Shown here piece by piece: positions 1 to 8,366 of a stretch of DNA of 64,000 bases. This DNA is from Litorimonas sp964511495. Its GTDB lineage: Bacteria; Pseudomonadota; Alphaproteobacteria; Caulobacterales; Maricaulaceae. The DNA is taken from positions 1 through 64,000 of the forward strand of contig CAZEFT010000006.1 in NCBI GenBank assembly GCA_964511495.1, written 5' to 3'. The notes beneath the pieces were generated by a model. It was not told the origin of the DNA. It did no database searches and saw only the letters and a list, made by a program, of their open reading frames with translations. How positions within the stretch are numbered: position 1 is the first letter of the stretch; every line of letters begins with the position of its first letter. A program made the position numbers and the translations under genes.

Positions 1-548
1 TTTCACATCCGCACAGAGTGCAAATGCCCGGATCATCCGCGTGATCCATAAGGAACACGCGAAGAGTATTGCGACGCATTTAACTGCGCCAGTTTCGAGG
101 CACTTACGCGCCCCCGCAGTGACATGTTTTTTCCGACAACGGCCAAGAGACCTCCCGTTACAGGACGTTAATAGCACTCGTTGAGCTGCCTACTGACCAA
201 GAAGCCGTTACACTCCTTGCCTTTTAACAACGCATGTCATCTTTCACGCCAATCCAACGTACGATTAGGCCCGTCGTGAAGAACAAACTCACTATACCCT
301 AAGTTCACAGACCGTGGATCACTCTCTTAGATAGGAACAGATACTGTTGAAGATTGCCAAGAGGCCATCCGAGAACTTATCAGACTAAAAATTTTCGCGC
401 AACCCAAGTGGAGGCGTAAATGGCTTCCGCATGTTCCTGAGTTTCAAATTATGTATATTTCTTAGATGAATAACATTACGGCATTCAGAGACCTCCGTTA
501 GATATCTGGAATTGTTCGAATGTCGCAAATATTTTTCTTTGACCAACA
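1..548. other. Left-edge non-coding or degraded stretch
   Basis: No convincing gene is seen in these 548 bases on either strand. A minus-strand reading frame opens at an ATG at position 79 and runs off the left edge for 26 codons with a CTLCGC Cys cluster, but it has no ribosome binding site and cannot be judged. The stretch precedes the end of an AT-rich accessory segment and may be a relic of it. Confidence 0.5.
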
Positions 549-932
549 TTACAGACAAACAAAGAAAGCTAAAAATAATTCTCTGTTTTGTAAAATGAAC
601 GTGTATAAAATCGCCGACGATACTGTAATTAAATTTCCAAACAATATGAAGTTATTATATTGTGGACAGCTCAACATTGTTTGAATTCGAACTCCAACTT
701 TTAGAGCACCAAAAAAAATCAAAATTTGCGGGAACCCTAGGAGCAAACCAAGCGTCAATGTAAACCTCTCCAGAAAGCCCTTAATGGCCTCCATCAAATC
801 TGGATCTGGGTCATATGTGTTAGATTTTTCTCCGTTATTTTGAATTAAAATAACGCTGAGAATTTTGAATACAAAAAATAGCAAAATTTCAAAAATCAAG
901 AAGGCTATAAGAAATATGACAAAAGACTTCAT
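549..932 (-). CDS. Small membrane protein coupled to SatD-like gene
   Basis: A 127-residue hydrophobic protein with about three membrane segments (around residues 3-30, 60-80 and 95-125) and a short acidic loop near residue 42 (DPDPD). I do not recognise its family. Its start lies 3 bp after the stop of the upstream SatD-like gene, so the two are almost certainly cotranscribed and probably translationally coupled. SatD-type genes elsewhere are often followed by a small membrane protein gene, which fits, but partnership here is inference. The gene is AT-rich compared with the chromosome to its right. Confidence 0.65.
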   Translation of the reverse strand: MKSFVIFLIAFLIFEILLFFVFKILSVILIQNNGEKSNTYDPDPDLMEAIKGFLERFTLTLGLLLGFPQILIFFGALKVGVRIQTMLSCPQYNNFILFGNLITVSSAILYTFILQNRELFLAFFVCL

Positions 933-935
933 TAG

Positions 936-1673
936 CTATTTGCCAATCTTATTTGTAATTGACGTTGATGGTAAATAGTTTGCCTTTAGAGATGGCGGCC
1001 TATCCTCGTCAGTATATTCATCGGTATGCAGTATTATCACTTTCACTAAATCAAGGGCTGTTCGGTATAATTCAATATCCCAATTTTTCTTATACTTTGT
1101 AATTTGACTCTGATTTTTGTTGTTCCTCTTTCCAATCTCTGTATCTGTAAGATAATGCCCTTTTAAATCGCGTGAATATATAAAGTCGTTGATGATATTT
1201 TTGTCTTTATTCACCCAGTTCAAAGTCTCAGTCAGGTACAATATTTCGAAAGAATTCTTTAGCAAACCTTCAATTAAAGGGTTTTGTACATCGATTTGTA
1301 AGTTTGGTTGATCCCGACTCTTTTCGTTAAGTAATTTTCTAGCATTAGTTAGCCCTTGCCCCAGCATACCATATGCAGACTCCTTATTTATTGGTGTGTC
1401 TATTTCACCATAGACGCATGAAAATCGTAATGAAAATCTAGGTTCTGATAAAATGGCCTTTCGTTTCAACTCAAATATTATCTCTATTGAGTCACTTAGA
1501 GTTCTGCTGAGGCCTTGGCACTCATCACCCAAAGTTATAGTTAGTGGAGACAGAAGTTTTTCATTGTTATGCTGGTTAGTACTACTGACTATTTTCTTAA
1601 AGTTCTTCATTAGCTTCTGTTGGTCATGTTCAGAGCTATTGATTATGTCTGCCATTATAATGTGGTAATTCAT
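936..1673 (-). CDS. SatD family-like protein
   Basis: About 245 residues. The N-terminus (MNYHIIMADIINSSEHDQQ) followed by LTITLGDECQGLS near residue 45 matches the layout I know from SatD proteins: a start resembling a nucleotide-binding strand with Asp, then an ITxGDExQG motif. The middle holds a GMLGQGLTNARKLL helix and the C-terminal third has a helix-turn-helix-like stretch around TDTEIGKRNNKNQSQITKYKK. The ATG at 1673 starts at the conserved motif; a GTG at 1688 would add five residues. SatD was named in a Streptococcus acid-tolerance locus and its biochemistry is not settled. Upstream lie two 24-bp tandem repeats, a likely operator. AT-rich and probably acquired. Confidence 0.6.
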   Translation of the reverse strand: MNYHIIMADIINSSEHDQQKLMKNFKKIVSSTNQHNNEKLLSPLTITLGDECQGLSRTLSDSIEIIFELKRKAILSEPRFSLRFSCVYGEIDTPINKESAYGMLGQGLTNARKLLNEKSRDQPNLQIDVQNPLIEGLLKNSFEILYLTETLNWVNKDKNIINDFIYSRDLKGHYLTDTEIGKRNNKNQSQITKYKKNWDIELYRTALDLVKVIILHTDEYTDEDRPPSLKANYLPSTSITNKIGK

Positions 1674-1705
1674 AAAGACGCTATACACACTCTACTCTTT
1701 AAGTA

Positions 1706-1757
1706 CAGAAAATTCACTTTTTGTGACTTATTTCAGAAAATTCACTTTTTGTGACTT
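1706..1757. promoter_or_regulatory. Tandem operator-like repeats before SatD-like gene
   Basis: Two identical 24-bp direct repeats occupy 1706-1729 and 1734-1757, a period of 28 bp. Each contains the inverted repeat TCAC-TTTTT-GTGA (1714-1726 and 1742-1754). They lie 33 to 84 bp upstream of the SatD-like start, where a regulator would bind. The period of 28 bp is close to 2.7 helical turns. Two copies are too few for a CRISPR array. Confidence 0.5.
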
Positions 1758-1947
1758 TTTCTAACAAAGTCAGTATTCCAGAGTCAAATCAAAGTGCTCT
1801 GATGAAAACTATGGAATCAGTGAACTTATGAAATAGTAATTTTTTCTGAACCAATCACAAAACCTCATTTGAACAGTTCAGCGCTTTTACAGTCCCAGTC
1901 CCAGAAAAAGTGTGGTACCCTTCCTATATTCGAAGCTGGATGTCATC

Positions 1948-2847
1948 ATGCACTACAAAAACCACGGACGCTCATTGGAGCTGTTCTTTATCAACGGGCG
2001 TCCTGATGGAATGCTAACTGCAGAAGTGTTTGGCTGGACTGGCCATATATTGTCTGCTCCAAGAATCCAGATAGGCGAAGCCCTAAAAAGGCCAGCCTCA
2101 ACATATACAGGTGTATATGTTTTGATCGGCGAAACAGAAGGTGGTCCTAAATTGTATGTTGGTGAAGGTGAAGACATCTCACAGCGTATCAAGAGTCATG
2201 ATACGAATAAGGATTGGTGGACAAGTGCCATTCTTATTACTTCTGCAGCGAACAACTTAAACAAGGCACACGTAAAGTACTTGGAGTCCCGTTTGGTAGA
2301 AGAAGCCATCAAGGTCGGCCATTCGATTGTGGACAATGGGAATGCTCCTACAAAACCCTCATTGTCAGAAGCTGCTCAAGCGAACATGGAGTCCTTCCTT
2401 CAGAACATATTGATGGTGATGCCTGCGATAGGAATAGACTCTTTCCTTCAGAAGACCCGCCCTAAGAAAGAAAGCGTCTTCCCCGTTTCGCCTGATAGCG
2501 GAGACATAATCTTTGAAGTGCGCTCAACCCGAATTGGATTAAATGCGGAAGCTGTTTTAAAGAACGGAGAATTCATAGTCCAAGAAGGATCACAAGCACG
2601 CGCCGAATGGCAGAGCGATAGAAAGCATGGCTATTCAAAGCTCTTCGAAAAATTGGTAGATAGCGGCGTGATGAAGCTAGAAGGAAAAGTTAGAGTTTTT
2701 CAAAGCGACTATGCCTTTACTAGCCCTAGTGCCTCGGCCGCAATAATCTTTGGTCGTCCTTCGAACGGTCAAACAGAGTGGAAACTCAAAGGTACAAAGA
2801 AGACGTATAAGCAATGGGAAGCTGAAGAGATCGAAAGAACTGTTTAG
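1948..2847 (+). CDS. GIY-YIG nuclease with DUF4357 domain
   Basis: About 299 residues. The GIY-YIG core is visible as GVYVLIG, then LYVGEGEDISQRIKSHD (about residues 53-86), with the family's Tyr, Tyr and Arg in place. Near the C-terminus RSTRIGLNAEAVLKNGEFIV followed by EGS marks a DUF4357 domain (about residues 193-260). This pairing is common in bacterial GIY-YIG proteins of unknown role, often found in restriction or mobile-island neighbourhoods. I prefer the ATG at 1948, which leads directly into ELFFINGRPDGM; a GTG at 1912 would add twelve residues. The gene points toward the tRNA-Val gene and sits at the tRNA-proximal end of the accessory segment. Confidence 0.85.
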   Translation: MHYKNHGRSLELFFINGRPDGMLTAEVFGWTGHILSAPRIQIGEALKRPASTYTGVYVLIGETEGGPKLYVGEGEDISQRIKSHDTNKDWWTSAILITSAANNLNKAHVKYLESRLVEEAIKVGHSIVDNGNAPTKPSLSEAAQANMESFLQNILMVMPAIGIDSFLQKTRPKKESVFPVSPDSGDIIFEVRSTRIGLNAEAVLKNGEFIVQEGSQARAEWQSDRKHGYSKLFEKLVDSGVMKLEGKVRVFQSDYAFTSPSASAAIIFGRPSNGQTEWKLKGTKKTYKQWEAEEIERTV

Positions 2848-2978
2848 AGAAACCAAACTGAACCTAAAAATTAGCCACTTTGCACTTAAGTTTGACAGAG
2901 GATTTTCGGCTAAGTGCTTGTGGAGCAGACCCATTTAGCCTAAGATATTGTTATCGTTAAACTAAATGTAAGTCTGGA

Positions 2979-3053
2979 TGGTGGGCGATACTGGGATTGA
3001 ACCAGTGACCCCTACAATGTCAATGTAGTGCTCTCCCGCTGAGCTAATCGCCC
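2979..3053 (-). tRNA. tRNA-Val (GAC)
   Basis: A complete cloverleaf can be folded on the minus strand: acceptor GGGCGAT/ATCGCCC, D arm with GAGC, anticodon stem CTACA/TGTAG with loop TTGACAT (anticodon GAC), T arm ACTGG-TTCAATC-CCAGT, discriminator A and an encoded CCA. Its 3' end faces the AT-rich segment at lower coordinates, the side where site-specific elements usually insert. Confidence 0.95.
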
Positions 3054-3222
3054 GTCCATTCGACGTCAGATGAAAGCTACCAGCCTCACATCATCGGGAA
3101 ACGGGCGTATAGGCGAGGCGCGGTGGGTAATCAAGCCCGAAATCGCCTTTCCCACTGTGAATCCACGGTTTTATCACAGAAGCCGCCTTGCGGGGTTTGA
3201 CGCGGCAGACTAAGTCACGGAA

Positions 3223-5319
3223 ATGGACGTTAAATATGGCATTTTTACCCTGCGGGTTTGGCTCGCTCTGAGCGCTTTATCCGTTCTAAATGCCGCATTT
3301 ACTCCATTGGCGACTGCGCAAAATGCAAGCAACCCCCTCACCCCTGCCGAACAAAGAATTTGCTCTTCAGTTTCCCACTGTCTAGACATTGTCTCTCGGC
3401 ATGGACCGACAGAATTTGATTATACCGTGTTGGCCGAAGCCTTTGCCGGATTTGGGACAAAAGGGCGAAACGCGCTCCTCAAGGGATTACGCCATAAAAA
3501 CACGGAGCGCGCGGAGCGTATAGCCACCGTTATCTACGCGGGGTCATACAATTTCAACGTCAATGCAAAGGGCGCTATCGCTTTGGCTTGGACACAAAAC
3601 CCCACTCCCGCTTTATCCAGTGTTATGACGCGGGAAAGTTCGGCTTATTATCATGGGGCCTTTATCCGCACGCTGAACCATGAGACTGCAGAGATCAGAC
3701 AATTATCACGCATGAATTTGAATAAAGTTTTTGGAGGCCATGGTGTAGGCGGCCTTCAAAACGCGACAAAACAGTTCACCCCTAAACCGGGCCTCTACCC
3801 ACTATTAGCCAAAGCCGTATTAGATGACCCGACACCGACTCTTGTCGCTTTAATCAGTCGCTACCCCGAAAACAGGGCTCGCCCGATTTTGGAGCGCGCT
3901 TTACGCAATGAGAGCCCAGAAATCGTCGGAGCCGCCTATCGCGGCCTGTTTTCCATCAAACCCGATTTAGCCTTGGGGACACTCACCCAAAATATTCGCG
4001 GCCTTAAAGACGGAGAGGAAGCCATCGCCCTGTCATTTGGTGAAATGCTGAGCCTGCGCCATAAAAACCATACCGACAATTTTTATATGGATTATGCCAA
4101 GAACGTTTTGGCGGATAAGGCTTTATCCAAAACAGCCCGTATGGTCGGGCTCCATGCTGTCATGATGCAGTCGCGCCCACTTTCTGACACGTCGAAAAAA
4201 GCCCGTGCCGTCATGCCTCTGCCATCCGCGCCTGAAACCCATGCAATATTGATGAAAGCTGTGCAGGCACAGCGCACCATTCCTCCGCACTATAGCAGGG
4301 ATATTTTAGTGAAATTACAAGCGGCTCCTATCGGCACGTTACAGACTCTCTATGATCAATTCCCTTCCTCTGTGGATGTGAATAAGCGCTATTTTATAGA
4401 AGGCGTGTCGGCAGACGATATGGACGGTAAATTTGCGAAAGACCAAATAGCCATAATGATGAAAGCGCTTTCAACCTCTCATGATTGGCTCGTTATAAGC
4501 ATAGCGGATAATGCTTTGGCCGAAGCGAAAGCTTTGCCTGCCAAGCCTCTTTTACGTCAATTGGCGAACAGCCACCCTTTTTCGACGGTTCGTTTTTCGG
4601 CCTTGCAGGCCTTGGATGCGATGGACGGACAATCGAATGAGAAGCGCGATAATGATTGGCTCAAAATAATTTCTGACAAGGCGGAAGCCTGCCCCGTTGG
4701 AAAGACGGATTTCAAAGCCCAGACCCGCCAAGTCCCTTATTATAAGACAACGAAAATCGCTTATGGTTATGATAGCGCTCGCCCGCTGATGACCACCGCC
4801 GTCCCCACGCATAAAGGCTGGCTTGCCGGCTATGATGTCGGAGAATTTTCGGGGGGGCTAGTGGCTTATGACAATCGCACTGGCGAAGGCGAGCTAATTT
4901 GGGGACAGCCGGAGAACAAGTTTTATGAAGACCTAACTCTATCTGACGCACCGCCGAACATTACCGCATTAATGCCCAAATCCCCTGTTCGAATTGGGCA
5001 ATATCCTGACGCCTATTGGGCTGTAACGGCGAGTGTGATGTTAGGGCAGAGCTATGTTTTATCTGTGAATGTGACCGAGGATGGATTTGAAGTCACGCCC
5101 TACTACCGTCTGCCGAAACCGCCTGAAACAATTTTTCAGCAAAAAGACGGGTCTGTCATTTTCGGGTTTGGCGAAAAAAAGCCCCGGACCGCCAAACAAT
5201 ATCGACACCCGCTCTTCCAACCCCCCCTCCATATGTCACCGCAGGGGCAGTTCCGCTTAGCCTGTACCCATCAGGCAAATGCACGCCCCGAAACAAAAGC
5301 AACGAAAGTTATGCGCTGA
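3223..5319 (+). CDS. Exported HEAT-like repeat protein, function unknown
   Basis: A 698-residue protein. A hydrophobic N-terminal segment ending LATAQ (about residues 10-33) looks like a cleavable signal peptide. Residues 55-480 are rich in paired amphipathic helices of HEAT/armadillo style (for example FSTVRFSALQALDAM). The last 200 residues change character and look like beta-rich structure with repeated Gly-Tyr (LAGYDVGEFSGGLVAYDN). I do not recognise the family. The stop is 1 bp before the start of the Mrp gene, so both are probably one transcript, although one product is exported and the other cytosolic. It may be an envelope scaffold. Confidence 0.8.
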   Translation: MDVKYGIFTLRVWLALSALSVLNAAFTPLATAQNASNPLTPAEQRICSSVSHCLDIVSRHGPTEFDYTVLAEAFAGFGTKGRNALLKGLRHKNTERAERIATVIYAGSYNFNVNAKGAIALAWTQNPTPALSSVMTRESSAYYHGAFIRTLNHETAEIRQLSRMNLNKVFGGHGVGGLQNATKQFTPKPGLYPLLAKAVLDDPTPTLVALISRYPENRARPILERALRNESPEIVGAAYRGLFSIKPDLALGTLTQNIRGLKDGEEAIALSFGEMLSLRHKNHTDNFYMDYAKNVLADKALSKTARMVGLHAVMMQSRPLSDTSKKARAVMPLPSAPETHAILMKAVQAQRTIPPHYSRDILVKLQAAPIGTLQTLYDQFPSSVDVNKRYFIEGVSADDMDGKFAKDQIAIMMKALSTSHDWLVISIADNALAEAKALPAKPLLRQLANSHPFSTVRFSALQALDAMDGQSNEKRDNDWLKIISDKAEACPVGKTDFKAQTRQVPYYKTTKIAYGYDSARPLMTTAVPTHKGWLAGYDVGEFSGGLVAYDNRTGEGELIWGQPENKFYEDLTLSDAPPNITALMPKSPVRIGQYPDAYWAVTASVMLGQSYVLSVNVTEDGFEVTPYYRLPKPPETIFQQKDGSVIFGFGEKKPRTAKQYRHPLFQPPLHMSPQGQFRLACTHQANARPETKATKVMR

Positions 5320-5320
5320 T

Positions 5321-6391
5321 ATGGCTTATTCTGAACAGGCTGCTCTCAATGCTTTAAAAGCGCTATCCGACCCTATCAGTGGGAAAGATCTGATTACAGC
5401 AGGGCGGCTCAACGCGCTTAGCTTTGAAAAAGGTATCTTACGCGCGGTACTTCAGATCGATCCCGCCAACGCCGAAGCCTATACGGACTTGCGCGCGGAA
5501 GCGGAAGCGGCGCTATCAAGATTGAAGGGTGTTAAAACAGCCACCGTTATCCTTTCAGCACACAAAGCCGCACCGCAAATCGGAGGTCGGAAACGCCCCA
5601 CGCCACATGCCGTCCGTCGCCCGGAAGGCTATCAGGGCGATGCGAAAGTGGGGCGAGTTATTGCGGTGAGTTCAGCCAAAGGCGGTGTGGGTAAATCGAC
5701 CATGGCCGTCAATTTGGCTGTGGCTTTAGCAAAATCAGGCAAAGCCGTTGGATTGCTCGATGCCGATATTCATGGCCCGAGCCTACCCATGTTATTAGGC
5801 TTGCAGGGACAGCGCGCCAAAACGGAAGAAGTCGAAGGACGCCGCTTAATTTCGCCAAAAACCGCGTTCGGCATTAAGGCGATGTCTATCGGTTTTCTGA
5901 CGGAAGATGACGGCCCAATCGTCTGGCGCGGCCCATTGGTCCAAGGCGCAATCACTCGTATGTTGTGGGATGTGAATTGGGGTGAATTGGATACGCTGAT
6001 TATTGATATGCCGCCCGGCACAGGGGATGCGCAATTAGGCTTAGCGCAAGACATTAAACCCGCCGGAGCGGTAATTATTTCCACGCCGCAAGATTTGGCA
6101 CTATTGGATGCACGCAAGGGCGTGCGTATGTTTGAAAAAACAGGGATTCCTGTAATGGGTCTCATTGAAAATATGGCGGTCTTTACCTGCCCGAATTGTG
6201 AGAGCCAGCATCATATTTTCGGCGAAGGCGGCGCGAAGCGGGATGCCGAAGCGCTCGGCATCCCCTATATAGGAGCCGCACCTTTGACCCTTCCTATTCG
6301 GGAGAGCGGGGATAAAGGCGTACCGATTGCCTCAACATCAGCTAAAGACGCTGACATTTTTACGGATTTGGCGAAAAAGATATTTAATTAA
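5321..6391 (+). CDS. Mrp/ApbC-family Fe-S cluster carrier ATPase
   Basis: A 356-residue P-loop ATPase of the Mrp/NBP35 type, which holds and delivers Fe-S clusters in the cytosol. The first 75 residues are a MIP18-like domain (DPISGKDLITAGRL), the deviant Walker A motif KGGVGKST is at about residues 120-127, DMPPGTGDAQL follows near 230, and the C-terminal CPNC cluster-binding motif is near 290. The ATG at 5321 is chosen because it opens the MIP18 domain and lies 1 bp after the upstream stop. Length is normal. Its last codons overlap the convergent ArsC-like gene by 4 bp. Confidence 0.95.
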   Translation: MAYSEQAALNALKALSDPISGKDLITAGRLNALSFEKGILRAVLQIDPANAEAYTDLRAEAEAALSRLKGVKTATVILSAHKAAPQIGGRKRPTPHAVRRPEGYQGDAKVGRVIAVSSAKGGVGKSTMAVNLAVALAKSGKAVGLLDADIHGPSLPMLLGLQGQRAKTEEVEGRRLISPKTAFGIKAMSIGFLTEDDGPIVWRGPLVQGAITRMLWDVNWGELDTLIIDMPPGTGDAQLGLAQDIKPAGAVIISTPQDLALLDARKGVRMFEKTGIPVMGLIENMAVFTCPNCESQHHIFGEGGAKRDAEALGIPYIGAAPLTLPIRESGDKGVPIASTSAKDADIFTDLAKKIFN

Positions 6392-6735
6392 TTTAGCCAA
6401 ACGGATTGTGCATCCGCTTTCCAACCAGTGGTCATTTTATCGCCCTGCGTTATGACCGGACGTTTCATTAACGTTGGATGTTCCACCATAAGCGTGATGG
6501 CTTTCTCGTCACTCATATCGGCCTTGTCAGTATCGGCCAAACCGCGCCATGTTGTTGAGCGTGTATTTAGCAGAGGAGCATAGCCCTCGGACTTTACCCA
6601 TGTTTCTAGTGCATCACGAGGAACGCCATCAGCGCGAACGTCCACCAAGGTCAGCGTATGTCCAGCAGCCTCCAAAGATTTAATCGCTTTGCGGCATGTG
6701 TCACAATTTTTAAGATGGTAAATCGTCAGAGACAT
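6388..6735 (-). CDS. ArsC/YffB-family thioredoxin-fold protein
   Basis: A 115-residue protein of the ArsC/Spx/YffB superfamily. The N-terminal IYHLKNCDTCRKA carries Cys11 and Cys14; the first is the expected catalytic thiol. A conserved KRPVI segment (about residues 92-96) matches the RRP/KRP loop of the family. Members include arsenate reductases and glutathione-linked YffB-like reductases; no ars genes are nearby, so a general thiol role is more likely than arsenate resistance. It converges on mrp with a 4-bp overlap, and the lipase gene follows upstream after 19 bp. Confidence 0.85.
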   Translation of the reverse strand: MSLTIYHLKNCDTCRKAIKSLEAAGHTLTLVDVRADGVPRDALETWVKSEGYAPLLNTRSTTWRGLADTDKADMSDEKAITLMVEHPTLMKRPVITQGDKMTTGWKADAQSVWLN

Positions 6736-6754
6736 AAGTCCTCCGCTTTATAAG

Positions 6755-7582
6755 CTAACTATGAGTATTGATGAATTGAATCATCTCTTGAATGACTTTC
6801 TCACGCGGCTTGTCGTGATGCATCTCATGCTCAGAATCTTCAAAAGCCATGAATGTCACATTTTGAGCTTTTTGCGCGAAAGTTTCGCTGGCTTCAAAAC
6901 TGGTGAGCTGGTCTCCTTTGGTATGCATCAAAAGCAGGGGTGTTGACCATTCCTCTGCCCGTGCTGCAATCCTTTCACCAACCTCAACAGCATCAGCCGC
7001 AAAGCTGAAACTAATGCGGTTGTGATTGAGCGGATCATTCATATAGAGCTCTTGTTCTTCGGGCAGGGTCGAAATTTTCTCCCCCGACAAAGGCTGGCTC
7101 ATACTCGCCTCAGGCGATATTTTGCGAATGAGTTTGGCAATCCCACGAATGAAACCGGGAGGCGGTTTAGGCAAAGCGATAAAGGGCGCCGAGGTGATAA
7201 TGGCACGGATATCATCATCCGCCTCAAAACCGTAATCTAAAACAAGCCCTCCGCCCATAGAGTGCCCATATAAAAAATGCGGGGTTTCGGGATAAAGCGC
7301 GCGTGTCTCTTTCAATAAAGCCTGCAAATCACCGCGCAATAGATCATAATTCGTACATACACCGCGTTTGCCCTCACTACGCCCGTGACCGCGTAAATCC
7401 AGCGCTGTGACAGCAATACTGGCAGCGTTTAAATCTGCTGCCATACGGTCATATCGCCCTGAATGCTCGCCTAACCCATGGGCCAAACTCATCACAGCTT
7501 TGGGAGAGTCTACAGGCCAGTGACGACCAATGAGTTTTGTTTGGTCTTTCGCACAACGGGTTTCAAAATCCTGCCCTGACAT
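6755..7582 (-). CDS. Alpha/beta hydrolase, monoacylglycerol lipase-like
   Basis: About 275 residues of the Hydrolase_4/PldB group. Seen are the oxyanion region LAHGLGEHSGRY (about residues 33-44), LDLRGHGRSEG, the nucleophile elbow GHSMGG (Ser108), an Asp in LLMHTKGDQL and a terminal His in EDSEHEMHHD, giving a complete Ser-Asp-His triad. Such enzymes cleave monoacylglycerols or lysophospholipids. The ATG overlaps the stop of the upstream YbjQ-like gene by one base (TGATG), so translation is coupled. A GTG one codon earlier is also possible. Confidence 0.9.
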   Translation of the reverse strand: MSGQDFETRCAKDQTKLIGRHWPVDSPKAVMSLAHGLGEHSGRYDRMAADLNAASIAVTALDLRGHGRSEGKRGVCTNYDLLRGDLQALLKETRALYPETPHFLYGHSMGGGLVLDYGFEADDDIRAIITSAPFIALPKPPPGFIRGIAKLIRKISPEASMSQPLSGEKISTLPEEQELYMNDPLNHNRISFSFAADAVEVGERIAARAEEWSTPLLLMHTKGDQLTSFEASETFAQKAQNVTFMAFEDSEHEMHHDKPREKVIQEMIQFINTHS

Positions 7583-8046
7583 CACGCATTATCCTTTGAT
7601 TTTACCGCTGTGCCATAGGCGAATAATTCCGCGCCCCCCGGTTTTGAAGGGTCATGTCCGCCAATCACGGAAAATTCAATGCGAATATTATAGACAGCTG
7701 TCGCGCCCAAGCTTTCGGCCTCTCTGAGCATACGCACAATCGCTTCACGGCGGGCACGATCTAATATGGTTTCATAAGACCGCAACGATCCGCCGACTAA
7801 CGATTTTAATTTCGCCGCTAAGTTTTTGAAATAATCCAAGGCAATCACAACATTCCCCGTGACTAAGATAGCGCCTTCTTCCAAGTCTTTTGCATGAATG
7901 TCGGGAATATTTTTGAGCGTGCTTTGTTGAATATAGGACAAATCGGCTTCGTCTTGACGCAATCGCTCAAAATGCCGACGCTCATTTAATCCGCCAAAGA
8001 TAACCCCAATGGCGACCAAGGCGATAAAGGTGATAAGGCCAATCAT
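7582..8046 (-). CDS. YbjQ-family (UPF0145) protein, membrane-anchored
   Basis: A 154-residue protein. Residues 2-18 are a hydrophobic anchor, followed by a charged helix and then a YbjQ/UPF0145 domain recognisable by ARREAIVRMLREAESLGATAVYNIRIEFS and the closing ELFAYGTAV. YbjQ-like proteins form rings in crystals; their role is not established, although the family is sometimes labelled heavy-metal-binding. It overlaps the next paralogue by 4 bp (ATGA) upstream and the lipase downstream, so three genes form one coupled operon. Confidence 0.85.
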   Translation of the reverse strand: MIGLITFIALVAIGVIFGGLNERRHFERLRQDEADLSYIQQSTLKNIPDIHAKDLEEGAILVTGNVVIALDYFKNLAAKLKSLVGGSLRSYETILDRARREAIVRMLREAESLGATAVYNIRIEFSVIGGHDPSKPGGAELFAYGTAVKSKDNA

Positions 8047-8366
8047 TTAAGCACGACCGCTGTACCATAAGCATAAAGCTCTGACGCGCCCGATGTAACG
8101 GAACTTGTCGAAAATCGTACATTGACCACGGCATTCGCCCCGAGTGAGCGTGCCTGATCAACCATACGCTCCACAGATTGACCGCGGGCATCTTCGAGCA
8201 GCTCCGTATAGCCTTTTAGCTCACCGCCCACGATGTTTTTCAGGCCCGCCATTATATCGCGCCCGACATGTTTGGCGCGCACCGTATTGCCCTGAACCAA
8301 ACCTTTCCAAGCCACGATCTCACGCCCAGGTACTGTTTCCAAATTTGACAAGATAAATTCATTCAT
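8043..8366 (-). CDS. YbjQ-family (UPF0145) protein, soluble
   Basis: A 107-residue protein of standard YbjQ length, without a membrane segment. It starts MNEFILSNLETVPGREIV and ends SGASELYAYGTAVVLK, both typical of the family, with GQSVERMVDQARSLGANAVV in the middle. The ATG at 8366 has a strong AGGAG ribosome binding site about 7 bp upstream; the open frame continues further upstream, but that part is not needed and runs across the promoter region. It is the first gene of a coupled operon with its membrane-anchored paralogue and a lipase. Confidence 0.9.
   Translation of the reverse strand: MNEFILSNLETVPGREIVAWKGLVQGNTVRAKHVGRDIMAGLKNIVGGELKGYTELLEDARGQSVERMVDQARSLGANAVVNVRFSTSSVTSGASELYAYGTAVVLK

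Noticed and set aside
1..79. Minus-strand frame with a CTLCGC Cys cluster running off the left edge
   Set aside because: Only 26 codons are in the window, with no ribosome binding site; it cannot be supported.
1706..1757. CRISPR-like repeat pair
   Set aside because: Only two units with a 4-bp gap; this is an operator-style direct repeat and no cas genes are near.
2850..3053. Site of integrase or second attachment repeat near tRNA-Val
   Set aside because: No integrase gene and no duplicate of the tRNA 3' end could be found in the window; only the tRNA itself is supported.
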